Of a stretch of 64,000 nt of DNA, positions 1-9,400 are shown piece after piece. This stretch comes from Actinokineospora auranticolor (GTDB taxonomy: Bacteria; Actinomycetota; Actinomycetes; Mycobacteriales; Pseudonocardiaceae), in contig NZ_PTIX01000015.1 in assembly GCF_002934265.1 (NCBI RefSeq), positions 115,044-179,043 of the forward strand, written 5' to 3'. The notes under the pieces are model-generated. The model saw only the letters and a program-made list of their open reading frames with translations. It was not told the origin of the DNA and did no database searches. The number at the start of each line of letters is the position of its first letter. The stretch's first letter is position 1. Made by a program: the position numbers and the translations under genes.

Positions 1-2
1 CG

Positions 3-3000
3 ACAGGTGCACAGCCGACCAATGGGCCGACTACGGGCACCCCTGCCTCTCGGCCCGCGACCGGGGCAGGCGCTCCCGGCGGCTCGCGTCCGCCTGGCAT
101 CCAGCCCACTGGCGGCCCGTCGGCGGGCACCCCGGGTTCCCTCCCCCCGCCCGGCTCCCGTCCGCTTGGTGCTCAGCCACCCGGTGGTCCCGCTCGTCCG
201 CCGACCGCCGCCGGCGGGCTGCCGGGTGGTTCCCGTCCGACCGGCGCGGATCCCGGCCCGTCGACGAACCCGCCCCGGCCCGCCATCGGCCAGCCGGGTG
301 CCCATCAGCCTGGCGCTCAGGCCGGCCCGGCCAACCGCATCGCCGACGCGCTGTCCGGTGGGGCACCACGTCAGGGAGGAGTGCAGGCCGGTCCGCACGC
401 GCCGGCGGGCTTCCGGCCGAACGCTCCCGGTGGGCACCCCGGCTTCCCGGGCGGCGCCACCCCGGATGGCACGCGGACCTCGCCGGGCCGTGTTCCGGGG
501 ACGTTGCCCGGTGATCCCGCTGCCGGGCCCGGTCGGCCGCCGAACGTGCCCCGACAGCACCCGGGAGCGCCCGCCGCCTACTCCGGTCACCCGGGAAACC
601 CACCCCAGGGCGTTCGCCCACCCGGCCAGACGCCTCCCCACGGCGGGTTCCCGCCGGGAGGTAGGCCGCCCGCGCCCCAGGGCAACCCGCACGGCGGACC
701 CACACGCCCCGGCGGCTTCGCCCCGCCGCCGAACCGCCCTTTCCACCAGGCGCCGCCACCCGGCCACCGACCGCCACTTCAGCACGGACCGCAGGCACCC
801 CACCCGGGTCGGCCGGGTGTCCCGCCGGGGCAGCACCGGGGCAACGGCGGATGGCAGGGCAACCCGCCGCCCGGGCCTGGCGCGCCGCCGCGGCGGCCCG
901 GGCCGCCCGAGAACGCGTGGTCGACCCGGCCGGAGACACAGCCGTCCGGGCCCGCGTTCACCCCCGACCAGCTCCGCGAGTACGGCATCGACCGCGGCGA
1001 CTCGGACCGCCCGCCCGTGGCGATGCACGGCGTCGACCCGACGAAGTACGGCGTGGCCAAGGTGATCGTCCGCAAGATCATCGACTGGTTGCACCGCGAT
1101 CACACGCTGTACCGCGGCGACGCCCGGTCCCCGGAGGAGCTCGCGGCGGCCAGCGGTTTCCTCCCGCCGTACACGAACCGCCCGGAGTGGGCCTCGAAGT
1201 ACCCGAACGGTGTCACCCCGGACATCGCCCAGCACGCCGACGGCCAGACCAACGCCTTCGTCTCCACCTCGACCGACCGCAAGACCGCCGAGGACTTCGC
1301 GCTCGGCCGGTACCTCTACGAGATCACCGCACCGGGCGGTATCTACTCCGACGCAACCCTGTACCCGAGCACCGGCAAGAAGGACCGCGGCGAGTCGGAG
1401 GTCCTCTTCCCCGGCGGCATCGACTGGAAGTACGTCAAGGGCTGGTACAAGATGACGTACGACCCGGGCGACAGGAAGTTCGTGCGCGGCCCGTTCGTAC
1501 CCAACCCGGACTACCTGTACCGCGACCGGAACACGTCCACAACGGACACCTCGACCGCCACCCAGTCGCCCCCGAAGCCGAACCCCCGGATCGACGGGCC
1601 GCACGCGCCCCCGCAACTCCACGACGGCCCCGACCGGAACTACGGGCCGAACACCCCGCCCCGCCAGGAAAGCCGCCCGATCCGCGAGGGTTCGCTCGGC
1701 GACCGCATCGGTCACCTGGCCGACCCGACCCTGGAATCCCTGCGCCCGCACCTGCGGTCGACCCCGGGTGGCATGTCCGCGTTCGCCCCGGGCGCCGCCT
1801 CGCCGTTCGTCAACGAGAAGTCGGCCCACAACAACGACGTCTACACGGCGGGACGGGTCCAGGGGATCCCCGGCCAGTTCCTCGTCGACATGCACGGCTC
1901 CGCCGACGCGATGCGGGTCGGCAACACCCCGTTGTCACCGCGGCAGGTGGCCGACCTCATCCGCGCCAACCCGGACTACGACGGCGGCCCGGTCACCGTC
2001 CTCGGCTGCGGCACCGGCAGCACCCGCGACGGGTTCGCCGCCCAGCTGTCCCGGGAACTCGGCACCAAGGTCACCGCACCGACCGGCGACTCCTGGGTCG
2101 ACCACACCGGCAACATGTTCGCCTCCAGCCGCGAACACGGCGCCGACCCCAGCAAGCCCGCCAAGCCCACCTGGCCCCCCAACGGCGAGTGGCACACCTT
2201 CTCCCCGGACGGCGACCAGACTGTCCACAAGGGACCGTACCCGCCCGGCCACACCCCGAGCTGGGGTACGAACACCCCCACCCGAGCGCCACAGCAAGCC
2301 GCCCACCGCGGCGAAGACACGACCCAGGACCACCGCCCCCGCCCCGAGCGGCGGCACGTCCCACCGGTCCCGGACTCGGGTTTCCACGGCCACGGCGTCC
2401 CCGAGGCGAGCAACGCCCACGCCCAACGACTGGCCGACCAGGGCCGCGCCGCCGTCGAGCGGATCGCCGGGGGATTCGACCACACCCGCGTCGAACGGCT
2501 CGCGGACGGCTCCCACCGCGTCACGGATCCCCACGGCTCCTACACCGTCGACGTCCGCTCCGCCCCACTTCCGGAGCGGATGGTGGCCCGCACCACCGCC
2601 GACCACGAGGGCGGCAGGCACCTCGTCGAGCTATCTAGGAACATGGACAGCAGGCACGTCGACCGCGCGGTCGCCAACGAACTCGGCACCATCGCCTACG
2701 AACGCAAACTCCACGCGAACGGCGAAACACCCCCCGCCCACGACGCGCTGCGCCCGGGCACCCCCGAACCCGGCACCCGCCCCTCCAGCCGGGACGCGGG
2801 CCGCGCCCAGGAACTGCGGGTCCTGGCAGAGCAGTACAGCAAGCTGACCCCGGCCGACGCCATCAGCCTCGCCCGCGTCCGCCGGGAGGGCTTGGCCCTG
2901 GTCGACCACCTCGGCCTGCGCGACGACACCGCGGGCGCCCCGGAGCGGCGCGGCCTGGTCGACCAGCTGCTCACCGAGTCCGGCAGGTCGGACGTCCGCG

Positions 3001-6000
3001 CCTTCCTCGCCGACGTCGGACGCCCCGAACACGACCTACCACCCGGCGACCGCCACCACGACAGCCCCAACAGCGAGCGGTCGGATACGGAACAACGGGC
3101 AGAGGCCGACCTGTCCAATCCGCCAGCAGATGCGGCTCCGGGGATCGAGCGTTTTACGGCCGACCTCAAACGAAATGCTGAAATCGAAGCGGCACAACGA
3201 GGGACCACGCCCAAAGACGAGATCCAGCAGTTCATCATCGGGCGCGCGCTCGCTCGGTTCTTCGCGGACAACCCCGATGGCTGGGTGCTCAAGGGTGGGC
3301 AAGCGCTGCGTGCCCGCTATCCGGGCAGTAGATCGAGCACCGACCTCGACTTCACGAGGACCACGACGGCGGACCCGGAGAGCATGGTCCGCGACTACGA
3401 GCGCGCTCTGGCGCGTGATCTCGGTGACCACCTGACGTTCGTCCGAGGTGCGACGAAGTCGCTGCTCAACGGCACCGGCGTCCGCCTTTCCCACACCGTC
3501 TACCTCGGCGTCGACCCGATGATGGACCTCAGTGTCGACCTCGCCCCACCGCGGCCGAGGCCTGATCCGTCCGGTGCCGGGCCGGTGTGGCGCGAACCGG
3601 ATGTGGTCCCGTTCCCGGACCGCGCTCTTTCGACCGGCGCCGAGGGAGCGACACCGAACCTGCGGGTCATCTCGTTGGAGGAGACGCTGGCGCACAAGGT
3701 GTCCGGCATGTACACCCACGGCAGCCGAACGCTGGAAACCAAATGCGATGAGTGCGTGCTGATCAGCAGGGACAAGTTCACGTGCAGGTCGGGTGCCCCG
3801 CCGATCCGGTCCCAGGACCTGGCCGACGTCCTCATGCTCGCCACGAACAGCCCGTGGGACGCCAGGGAGACCCACGCGGAACTGCGGCGGGAGTTCGCCT
3901 GGCGGATCGACCAGCAGGAAGCCCTGCAGGTGCCGAAGCGCTTCGAGGTGCCGAACCCGGACTGGGCCCGCAGCTTCGCGGAATACGCCAAGACCCTGCC
4001 CGCTCTTGCCCACAAGAGCCTGAAGGAAGCGGAGATGCTGGCCGGCAGGTTCCTCGACCCGCTGCTGTCGGACAACCCGCCGGACGCCCGCTGGGACCAC
4101 CGGGAGTGGCGGTGGGTGGACAAGTCGGAACTCGACGGGCAGCAGTTCGACACACCGGACACCGAGCGCGGCGGCTCACCCGAGCAAGTCCAGGACTCGG
4201 GTGAGCAACCCCGCGTTCGGCAAGCCCAGCTGCTGGAACGCACCGGCGACGCGCCGCCCTCCGACGCCTTGGCAGATCCGGCGATGGTCGAGCGGTGGGA
4301 CGCGCTGGCCGATCGACGCTCTCCGGACAGCTATGACGCGTTCGTGGACCGGCTCAAAGAGGGAGATCTCGGAACCTCGGAGAAGCTCAGGGCCGTACGC
4401 GACTTCATGGCCGAGGTGGGCGAGACCCCTTCGCCGGTGACGGGCTTGGACTCCAAGAACCTCCGGGTCTACACCCACCAGCGCGGCGAGCTGTACATCC
4501 ACAGCGCGGCGTTGATGGCCGACCGGGGTACCACGCTGGAAATCGCCTACGAGTTCAACCGCACGATCGGCACCTACCGCTGGGAGGCGCACCAGTCACA
4601 CGTCGCGCACCTGGGCCCGGTTCCGGACGGCATCGAGGCCAACGACGCCAACGCCGCGGCCTACTGGCGGCAGAGCAACGGCCTCCCACGCACCGATTCA
4701 AGCGCGGACACGGTGACGCGCGACCTCGTCGACATGCAGGCGCAACCGCTGCGCGACGCGATAAAGATGCGGCAACGGCTCATCGACGACCACGGCATCG
4801 ATCCCAGCCGGATCCGATTGGTCCACGACGACGGCAAGGACAAGGGCGTTTACGGCGACAGCCGCTGGGTCCGCGCGCACCTGCTCACGCTCGACGCGAT
4901 CCGGGACAACCCCGAGCAGGCGCGCCAAGACATGCTCGACGCGATGCGCGGGTCCGGCGAGCGGGGAGAACACCGCGAGCGCCGCGCGCAGGACGTTGTC
5001 GACCGCCTCGAAGCAGCCACACCGCCCCGCGACGGACAGGGCGAGCGGACGCGTCAGAAGTACGCACTGCTCTGGGTTCGGGACTCTCGTGACCAACCGG
5101 TCGGCAGCAGGCACGGCCCCCACTTGGACACCCGACCGGAGATGCTGCGCCAGACGATCGAGGCGCTTCGCGAGTCCCACCCGGACGTCCGACCGGTACT
5201 GCTCGGCGACGACGTGTTCGCCCGGCGCCCGGAACTGCTCGACCAGTGGCGGCGCGACGGCGTGCTCGACGGCGTGGACGCCGACACCCTGGTGGGTTAC
5301 TGGGACGCGGACCGCAACGGGGGACAACCCCTCAGCCACGCCGAGCAGGCGTTGTTCTTCCACCGGCTGACCGAGCAGCACGACGTCGTGCAGATCGGCA
5401 TGGAGAGCGGTGCGATGGAGTTGCCCGCCGTCCTCGGTACCCCGACGGTCTACCTGGAAGCCAAGGAGCACGACGGCAACAAGGGCAACCGCTGGGCCCT
5501 CTACTGGCAGGAATGGGCCTACGGGAGCCACGAAGCGGCCGTGGACTCACGCGGCGCGCAGCTCTACGACAGCTCCGGCAGGCCGATCATCACGAGGTTC
5601 GCGGAGACCGAAGCGCGTTCCGCCCCGCTGTCGTCGATCGAGCGCGTGCTCTACGGCCGGGATCTGGACGACCCGTCGAACAGGCGAGCGCAGCCTATCG
5701 CCGTCTACGAGTCCGCCAGGGTCGCCGTGACCGCGGACCGGATCGTCCGGTTGGTGGACAGCGGCGAGCTGGGGAGTTGGTCCCAACGGCTTGGTCGCAC
5801 CGCCGGGCTCACCGGAGCGGAGTGGCAGACCTGGAGCGACCAGCAGTGGGCGGAGAGCGAGTTCTACGTCGACCAGCTGCACCGGTGGCTCAGCGCGGAG
5901 GCTGACACCTCCGAGGGGATGACACGCAAATGGGACGGTATCCGCCTCGCGCTCAATGGCGTTGTCGATCCGGGCTTCACTGCTGACCGACAGATAGAGA

Positions 6001-6260
6001 AGTCGGACATCTTGTTCGCCTACGCCGGTTTCCGCAACGACCAACCGCTACCCGCGGACCAAGCGGACCGGATCCGCCAGGCGTTCGCGGCCGCGCCCGA
6101 GGAACGGGCCGCAGCCGTCACCCAGGTGTTGACCGACCTGCTGTCGGATCCCGGATTCCGCAGACAGGCCGTGGACGACATGCGCGTCTTCGCCTTCGAT
6201 CCGGCGGAGATCCAGAACCTGCGGGAAGCGATCGACCGGGTGGTTCGCCGTTCCGAGTAG
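3..6260 (+). CDS. Giant multidomain polymorphic-toxin-like protein, 5' end outside window
   Basis: The frame is open from the window edge, so the N terminus is missing; residue numbers here count from the GTG at 381. About 350 residues (including the part before 381) are a Pro/Gly-rich linker. An ADP-ribosyltransferase of the R-S-E class follows: LYRGD with R245, FVSTST at 293-298 and GESE with E338/E340. A second domain has VDMHG (H505) and VLGCG (C543), the His/Cys pattern of caspase-like or lonely-Cys domains. An AbiEii/MenT-type nucleotidyltransferase follows: VLKGG at 969-973, DLD at 988-990, further acidic residues D1049/D1053. Residues about 1560-1710 (LLWVRDSR, then GMESGAMELPAVLGTPTVY) look like the donor half of a GT-B glycosyltransferase; this is my weakest call. 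The architecture is that of contact- or ESX-delivered toxins of actinomycetes. The target and export route are not visible. Confidence 0.85.
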   Translation, partial: TGAQPTNGPTTGTPASRPATGAGAPGGSRPPGIQPTGGPSAGTPGSLPPPGSRPLGAQPPGGPARPPTAAGGLPGGSRPTGADPGPSTNPPRPAIGQPGAHQPGAQAGPANRIADALSGGAPRQGGVQAGPHAPAGFRPNAPGGHPGFPGGATPDGTRTSPGRVPGTLPGDPAAGPGRPPNVPRQHPGAPAAYSGHPGNPPQGVRPPGQTPPHGGFPPGGRPPAPQGNPHGGPTRPGGFAPPPNRPFHQAPPPGHRPPLQHGPQAPHPGRPGVPPGQHRGNGGWQGNPPPGPGAPPRRPGPPENAWSTRPETQPSGPAFTPDQLREYGIDRGDSDRPPVAMHGVDPTKYGVAKVIVRKIIDWLHRDHTLYRGDARSPEELAAASGFLPPYTNRPEWASKYPNGVTPDIAQHADGQTNAFVSTSTDRKTAEDFALGRYLYEITAPGGIYSDATLYPSTGKKDRGESEVLFPGGIDWKYVKGWYKMTYDPGDRKFVRGPFVPNPDYLYRDRNTSTTDTSTATQSPPKPNPRIDGPHAPPQLHDGPDRNYGPNTPPRQESRPIREGSLGDRIGHLADPTLESLRPHLRSTPGGMSAFAPGAASPFVNEKSAHNNDVYTAGRVQGIPGQFLVDMHGSADAMRVGNTPLSPRQVADLIRANPDYDGGPVTVLGCGTGSTRDGFAAQLSRELGTKVTAPTGDSWVDHTGNMFASSREHGADPSKPAKPTWPPNGEWHTFSPDGDQTVHKGPYPPGHTPSWGTNTPTRAPQQAAHRGEDTTQDHRPRPERRHVPPVPDSGFHGHGVPEASNAHAQRLADQGRAAVERIAGGFDHTRVERLADGSHRVTDPHGSYTVDVRSAPLPERMVARTTADHEGGRHLVELSRNMDSRHVDRAVANELGTIAYERKLHANGETPPAHDALRPGTPEPGTRPSSRDAGRAQELRVLAEQYSKLTPADAISLARVRREGLALVDHLGLRDDTAGAPERRGLVDQLLTESGRSDVRAFLADVGRPEHDLPPGDRHHDSPNSERSDTEQRAEADLSNPPADAAPGIERFTADLKRNAEIEAAQRGTTPKDEIQQFIIGRALARFFADNPDGWVLKGGQALRARYPGSRSSTDLDFTRTTTADPESMVRDYERALARDLGDHLTFVRGATKSLLNGTGVRLSHTVYLGVDPMMDLSVDLAPPRPRPDPSGAGPVWREPDVVPFPDRALSTGAEGATPNLRVISLEETLAHKVSGMYTHGSRTLETKCDECVLISRDKFTCRSGAPPIRSQDLADVLMLATNSPWDARETHAELRREFAWRIDQQEALQVPKRFEVPNPDWARSFAEYAKTLPALAHKSLKEAEMLAGRFLDPLLSDNPPDARWDHREWRWVDKSELDGQQFDTPDTERGGSPEQVQDSGEQPRVRQAQLLERTGDAPPSDALADPAMVERWDALADRRSPDSYDAFVDRLKEGDLGTSEKLRAVRDFMAEVGETPSPVTGLDSKNLRVYTHQRGELYIHSAALMADRGTTLEIAYEFNRTIGTYRWEAHQSHVAHLGPVPDGIEANDANAAAYWRQSNGLPRTDSSADTVTRDLVDMQAQPLRDAIKMRQRLIDDHGIDPSRIRLVHDDGKDKGVYGDSRWVRAHLLTLDAIRDNPEQARQDMLDAMRGSGERGEHRERRAQDVVDRLEAATPPRDGQGERTRQKYALLWVRDSRDQPVGSRHGPHLDTRPEMLRQTIEALRESHPDVRPVLLGDDVFARRPELLDQWRRDGVLDGVDADTLVGYWDADRNGGQPLSHAEQALFFHRLTEQHDVVQIGMESGAMELPAVLGTPTVYLEAKEHDGNKGNRWALYWQEWAYGSHEAAVDSRGAQLYDSSGRPIITRFAETEARSAPLSSIERVLYGRDLDDPSNRRAQPIAVYESARVAVTADRIVRLVDSGELGSWSQRLGRTAGLTGAEWQTWSDQQWAESEFYVDQLHRWLSAEADTSEGMTRKWDGIRLALNGVVDPGFTADRQIEKSDILFAYAGFRNDQPLPADQADRIRQAFAAAPEERAAAVTQVLTDLLSDPGFRRQAVDDMRVFAFDPAEIQNLREAIDRVVRRSE

Positions 6261-6313
6261 AGACGACCGACACCGCGCCGGTGTGCGCGAGACGCCGTGT
6301 CGACGGGCTCTGC

Positions 6314-7183
6314 TCAGACGATGGACCGGTCCTTGATGTCGGGCCACAGGCTTTGGCTGACGATGTCCGCGGCCAGGTTGGCGACGAGTTCGTCGGTCAC
6401 CGTCTTCTCGTCCGCCGCGGACCCCAGCACGATGCTGCGGGTGGAGTGCAGCAGACGTCGCGCTTCCGGCAGCATGTCCTCGACCTGTTGGGGGAACATC
6501 ATTGCTGTGGCCGACCGCACGTTGCGCGGAGACAGGCTGCCGAGGTGTAGATCTGGCGCGAAGTATTCAATGAACGCTCTGCCGTGGATCGGGAATGGAT
6601 ACCTGACCTTCGTGGCCAATGGGATCATGTAGGCGAGCAGTTCTCGCAGGTCCACGAGATCGAGATGCGCCGCATCGGAAACCAGGCGCTCGGGTGCTCC
6701 ACCGCCACATTCGACCACGAGGTCGGCGATGGTCCGAAGGGGCGTGGTGACAGGGACGCCTTCGACACGCATTACTTCCGTTTTGGGGATTTCTGCGACT
6801 GTGAAGGTAATATTCGGCAGCGCCTCGCGATCATTTCGCACTGTGAAGTGCGATCGCGCTCCAACGTATTTGCCGATTCTGTGCAGACGGGCCGCGCCGC
6901 CGTGTGACATCACAGCGTTCAACTCGTTCTTGCGGCGTTCATACGACGTCTCGTGCGGCTCCAGGGAAAGCCAGTCTTCATATGACTGTTGGTAAATCGT
7001 CCCAACCCGGTCCGTATAGCTGAGGTAGTAGGTCCCGTTCGGGAACCGCTCGACCAGGCTCATGTCCATCAGGTGGGTGAGTCCCTCGGCGCTGATCCCC
7101 AGTCTCGCCACCTGCGCAGGCGTGGCCAACCCATGCTGGTTCCTGGCCAACGACACCAGTTCGCCCAGCTCCCGTTCCCACAT
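6314..7183 (-). CDS. AbiEi-type antitoxin / transcriptional repressor
   Basis: A 289-residue protein starting at MWERELGEL, preceded by GGAGGAA; a longer frame exists upstream but lacks a ribosome site. The N-terminal 60 residues (HGLATPAQVARLG, then a short wing ending NGTYYLS) match the winged-helix domain of AbiEi antitoxins. The rest corresponds to the antitoxin C-terminal region. In type IV toxin-antitoxin systems AbiEi represses its own operon and counteracts the AbiEii nucleotidyltransferase without binding it. Here the only AbiEii domain in sight is inside the giant protein that converges on this gene, so the pairing is inferred. Stretches near 6780-7000 are visibly AT-richer than the neighbourhood, suggesting transfer. 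Upstream, GTAG-N3-CTAC could be an operator. Confidence 0.75.
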   Translation of the reverse strand: MWERELGELVSLARNQHGLATPAQVARLGISAEGLTHLMDMSLVERFPNGTYYLSYTDRVGTIYQQSYEDWLSLEPHETSYERRKNELNAVMSHGGAARLHRIGKYVGARSHFTVRNDREALPNITFTVAEIPKTEVMRVEGVPVTTPLRTIADLVVECGGGAPERLVSDAAHLDLVDLRELLAYMIPLATKVRYPFPIHGRAFIEYFAPDLHLGSLSPRNVRSATAMMFPQQVEDMLPEARRLLHSTRSIVLGSAADEKTVTDELVANLAADIVSQSLWPDIKDRSIV

Positions 7184-7303
7184 CCCGGTTCCTCCCAGAT
7201 CCTGACGACGGCGGTCAGTCCGCCACCTCAAGCACGGTAGAGGCTACCCGGGCGCGGTCGGGTCGGTACTCGTCTTGTCGGAAGCCCGGTGTCCGGCGTC
7301 GGC

Positions 7304-7898
7304 TCAGACGATGGACCGATCCTTGATGTCGGGCCACAGGCTTTGGCTGACGACGTCCGCGGCGAGGTTGGCGACGAGTTCGTCTGTCATGGTCTTCTCG
7401 TCCGCTCCGGACCCCAGCACGGTGCCGCGAGTGGAGCGCATCATCCGCCGTACTCTTCGACCTGTTTGGGGAACATCATCATGGTGCACGACCGGACGTT
7501 GCGGGGGACAGGCTGCCGAGGTGCGGCAACGGCATGAAGTACTCGATGAATGACCTGCCGTGCACCGGGAATGGGTATTGGACCCTATTGGCGAGGGGAG
7601 TCATGTAGCGGAGCAGTTCCCGCATGTCCACCAGCACGCTCGTTCTCGTGGCGTTCGTGCACGGTCTTGTCCGGTTCCAGGGCAAGCCAATCGCTGTACG
7701 GCTGTTGGTCCTCCGGCCCAAGATGTCGGTGTGCTTGAGGTAGTACATGCCGTTCGGCAGCCTGCGGATGAGCTGGGTCTCTGTCAGGTGGTCGAGCCCC
7801 TCGACGCTGACCCCCAGCTTCGCTGCTTGCCCAGGTGTGACCAACCCGCGTTGGTTACCCGCCAGCGAAACCAGTTCGCCGAGCTCCCGCTCCCACAT
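7304..7898 (-). pseudogene. Decayed tandem copy of the AbiEi-type antitoxin
   Basis: The copy starts with the same MWERELGEL after a GGAGGA site and keeps the winged-helix N terminus. The middle is then lost: the frame jumps from the post-HTH region to VDMRELL, which corresponds to VDLRELL in the intact copy. The 3' part is shifted out of frame, so the terminal SQSLWPDIKDRSIV is read from a separate frame (7304-7489). The last roughly 120 bp are nearly identical to the end of the intact gene, and about 60 bp of upstream DNA is also shared. The duplication therefore included the promoter and is recent relative to the decay. Confidence 0.8.
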
Positions 7899-8156
7899 CC
7901 CGAGGTCCTCCAGTTCACTGCGGATGGCAGTCGGCCCGTCACCTCAAGTACGGATAGCGGCTACCTGGGTGAGCGCACGTCCACGCTTGGTTCGCCATGG
8001 AGATGGTGGTCGTGTGCCTGGCCTGCTCGGATGATGGAACCATACCGTCCACAGTGGAATCGAAATCCGTTCGGGGTCTGTTTCCGATAACCCGTGAGCC
8101 GCCCCTCGCGCGCTGCTAGCGTGGCCTGCGAAGCGGGGGTCGGACGGGGAGAACAC

Positions 8157-8696
8157 ATGCTTGTCGCGCGTTCGGCGCCGGAGTGCCGCCTGTACATCGA
8201 CCTCCACCCCTGCCACTGCGGCGAGCACCGCCTCCAGGTCGAGCACTCCCTCCGCGCGGACCCCGGCGGCGCGCTGGTCGCCGACTACTGGGGCACCTGC
8301 CCCCGGTGCGGCGCGGGCCGGACGTTCGTCTTCGAACTCGACGAGGAGATTCCGCCGCCTCCGCCCGCCTACGGTGGGGATCGGCCGTCGCGGATCCTGT
8401 GCCCCGGGCAGTTCATGCGGTACTCCACGCGGTTGGCGGGGGCGGTGAGGGCCGACCCGCGTGGGGTTTCGGCGGGGGAGCGGGTTCGGGCGGCGGGCAT
8501 GCTCGAGTTGGCGGTCGCCGCGGCGGTCGAGGTCGTGAAGTTCATCCCCCCGAATGGTGACGCCGTGCCCGCGCAGGCTTTCACCTCGCCTGAGGGACTT
8601 GCCGAGTACCAGGCCGAGCCCGGTCGCTTCCGCCGCGTCCGGCTGGAGGCGAACCTCGAGGTCCTGCGCGGGGTGCTGCGTTCCTACCAGGGGTGA
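8157..8696 (+). CDS. Conserved hypothetical protein with CHC/CPRC zinc-ribbon-like pairs
   Basis: A 179-residue protein. The ATG at 8157 follows GGGGAG with good spacing and is preferred to the upstream in-frame start at 8094. Near the N terminus HPCHCGEH and, about 40 residues later, TCPRCGAGR form two Cys pairs that could bind zinc. The rest is acidic and Ala/Leu-rich, without membrane segments. I do not recognise the family. It lies 37 bp upstream of the HD-domain gene on the same strand and may be co-transcribed with it and the TNT-like gene. Confidence 0.65.
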   Translation: MLVARSAPECRLYIDLHPCHCGEHRLQVEHSLRADPGGALVADYWGTCPRCGAGRTFVFELDEEIPPPPPAYGGDRPSRILCPGQFMRYSTRLAGAVRADPRGVSAGERVRAAGMLELAVAAAVEVVKFIPPNGDAVPAQAFTSPEGLAEYQAEPGRFRRVRLEANLEVLRGVLRSYQG

Positions 8697-8733
8697 CTAC
8701 AGGCGGAGACATTCGCCGGAAACGAGGCCTGTG

Positions 8734-9330
8734 ATGCGGATCTTCACGGCGCGCGACGGCTGGCCTGTCCTGCGCGTCCGGTGGGCCGACCGACTCTCCA
8801 AAGGCGACCTGGCCGTGCTCGACGAAGCGGTCGCGTTCGCGGTCGAGCGGCACGGCGACCAGACGCGGCCCGCGGGGGAGCCGTACGTCGAACACCTGCT
8901 CGAGGCGGCGGTCGTGCTGGTCGAGGGGATCGGTGTGACCGACGTCGACCTCCTGCTGGCCGCCGTCCTGCACGACGTGGTGGAGGACACCGACACCACC
9001 CTCGACGAGGTCCGGGACCGCTTCGGCCACCGCGTGGCGACCCTGGTCGACTGGGTGACCAAGCCGCCGCGCGCCGACGGGGTCGGGCGGGAGGAGGCGC
9101 GGGCCGCCTACCTGGCGCGGCTGGGCTCGGCGCCGGACGACGCCGTCCTGGTGAAGCTCGCCGACCGGCTGAGCAACGTCCAGCGGCTGGACACCCACCC
9201 CCGGCCCGAGAAGGCCCGCTCCTACTACGCCGAGACCGTCCGCTCGATCCTGCCGCTCGCCGAACGCCACCCGTGGTTCCGTGACTGGTTCCACACGTGG
9301 CGGCTCGAATTCGGCGCGCTGGCCGGGTGA
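8734..9330 (+). CDS. Small HD-domain (RelA/SpoT hydrolase-type, Mesh1-like) protein
   Basis: A 198-residue protein. The fold is that of the HD hydrolase half of RelA/SpoT: a helix carrying AVAFAVERHGDQTR, GEPYVEHLLEAA, then LLAAVLHDVVEDTDTT with the metal-binding HD pair and the ED following it. There is no synthetase domain, so it resembles stand-alone alarmone hydrolases, which remove the 3' pyrophosphate of (p)ppGpp or act on related nucleotides. The start is either GTG 8731 or the adjacent ATG 8734. It ends 70 bp before the TNT-like gene, same strand. Whether it detoxifies a toxin-made nucleotide or belongs to general stringent control cannot be told from sequence. Confidence 0.75.
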   Translation: MRIFTARDGWPVLRVRWADRLSKGDLAVLDEAVAFAVERHGDQTRPAGEPYVEHLLEAAVVLVEGIGVTDVDLLLAAVLHDVVEDTDTTLDEVRDRFGHRVATLVDWVTKPPRADGVGREEARAAYLARLGSAPDDAVLVKLADRLSNVQRLDTHPRPEKARSYYAETVRSILPLAERHPWFRDWFHTWRLEFGALAG

Positions 9331-9400
9331 ATCCGCACAACGGGGGAGTGGGGCACCCCTATTGTGGGGCGGGACGCACACAACGCACGGGGGACGGTTC

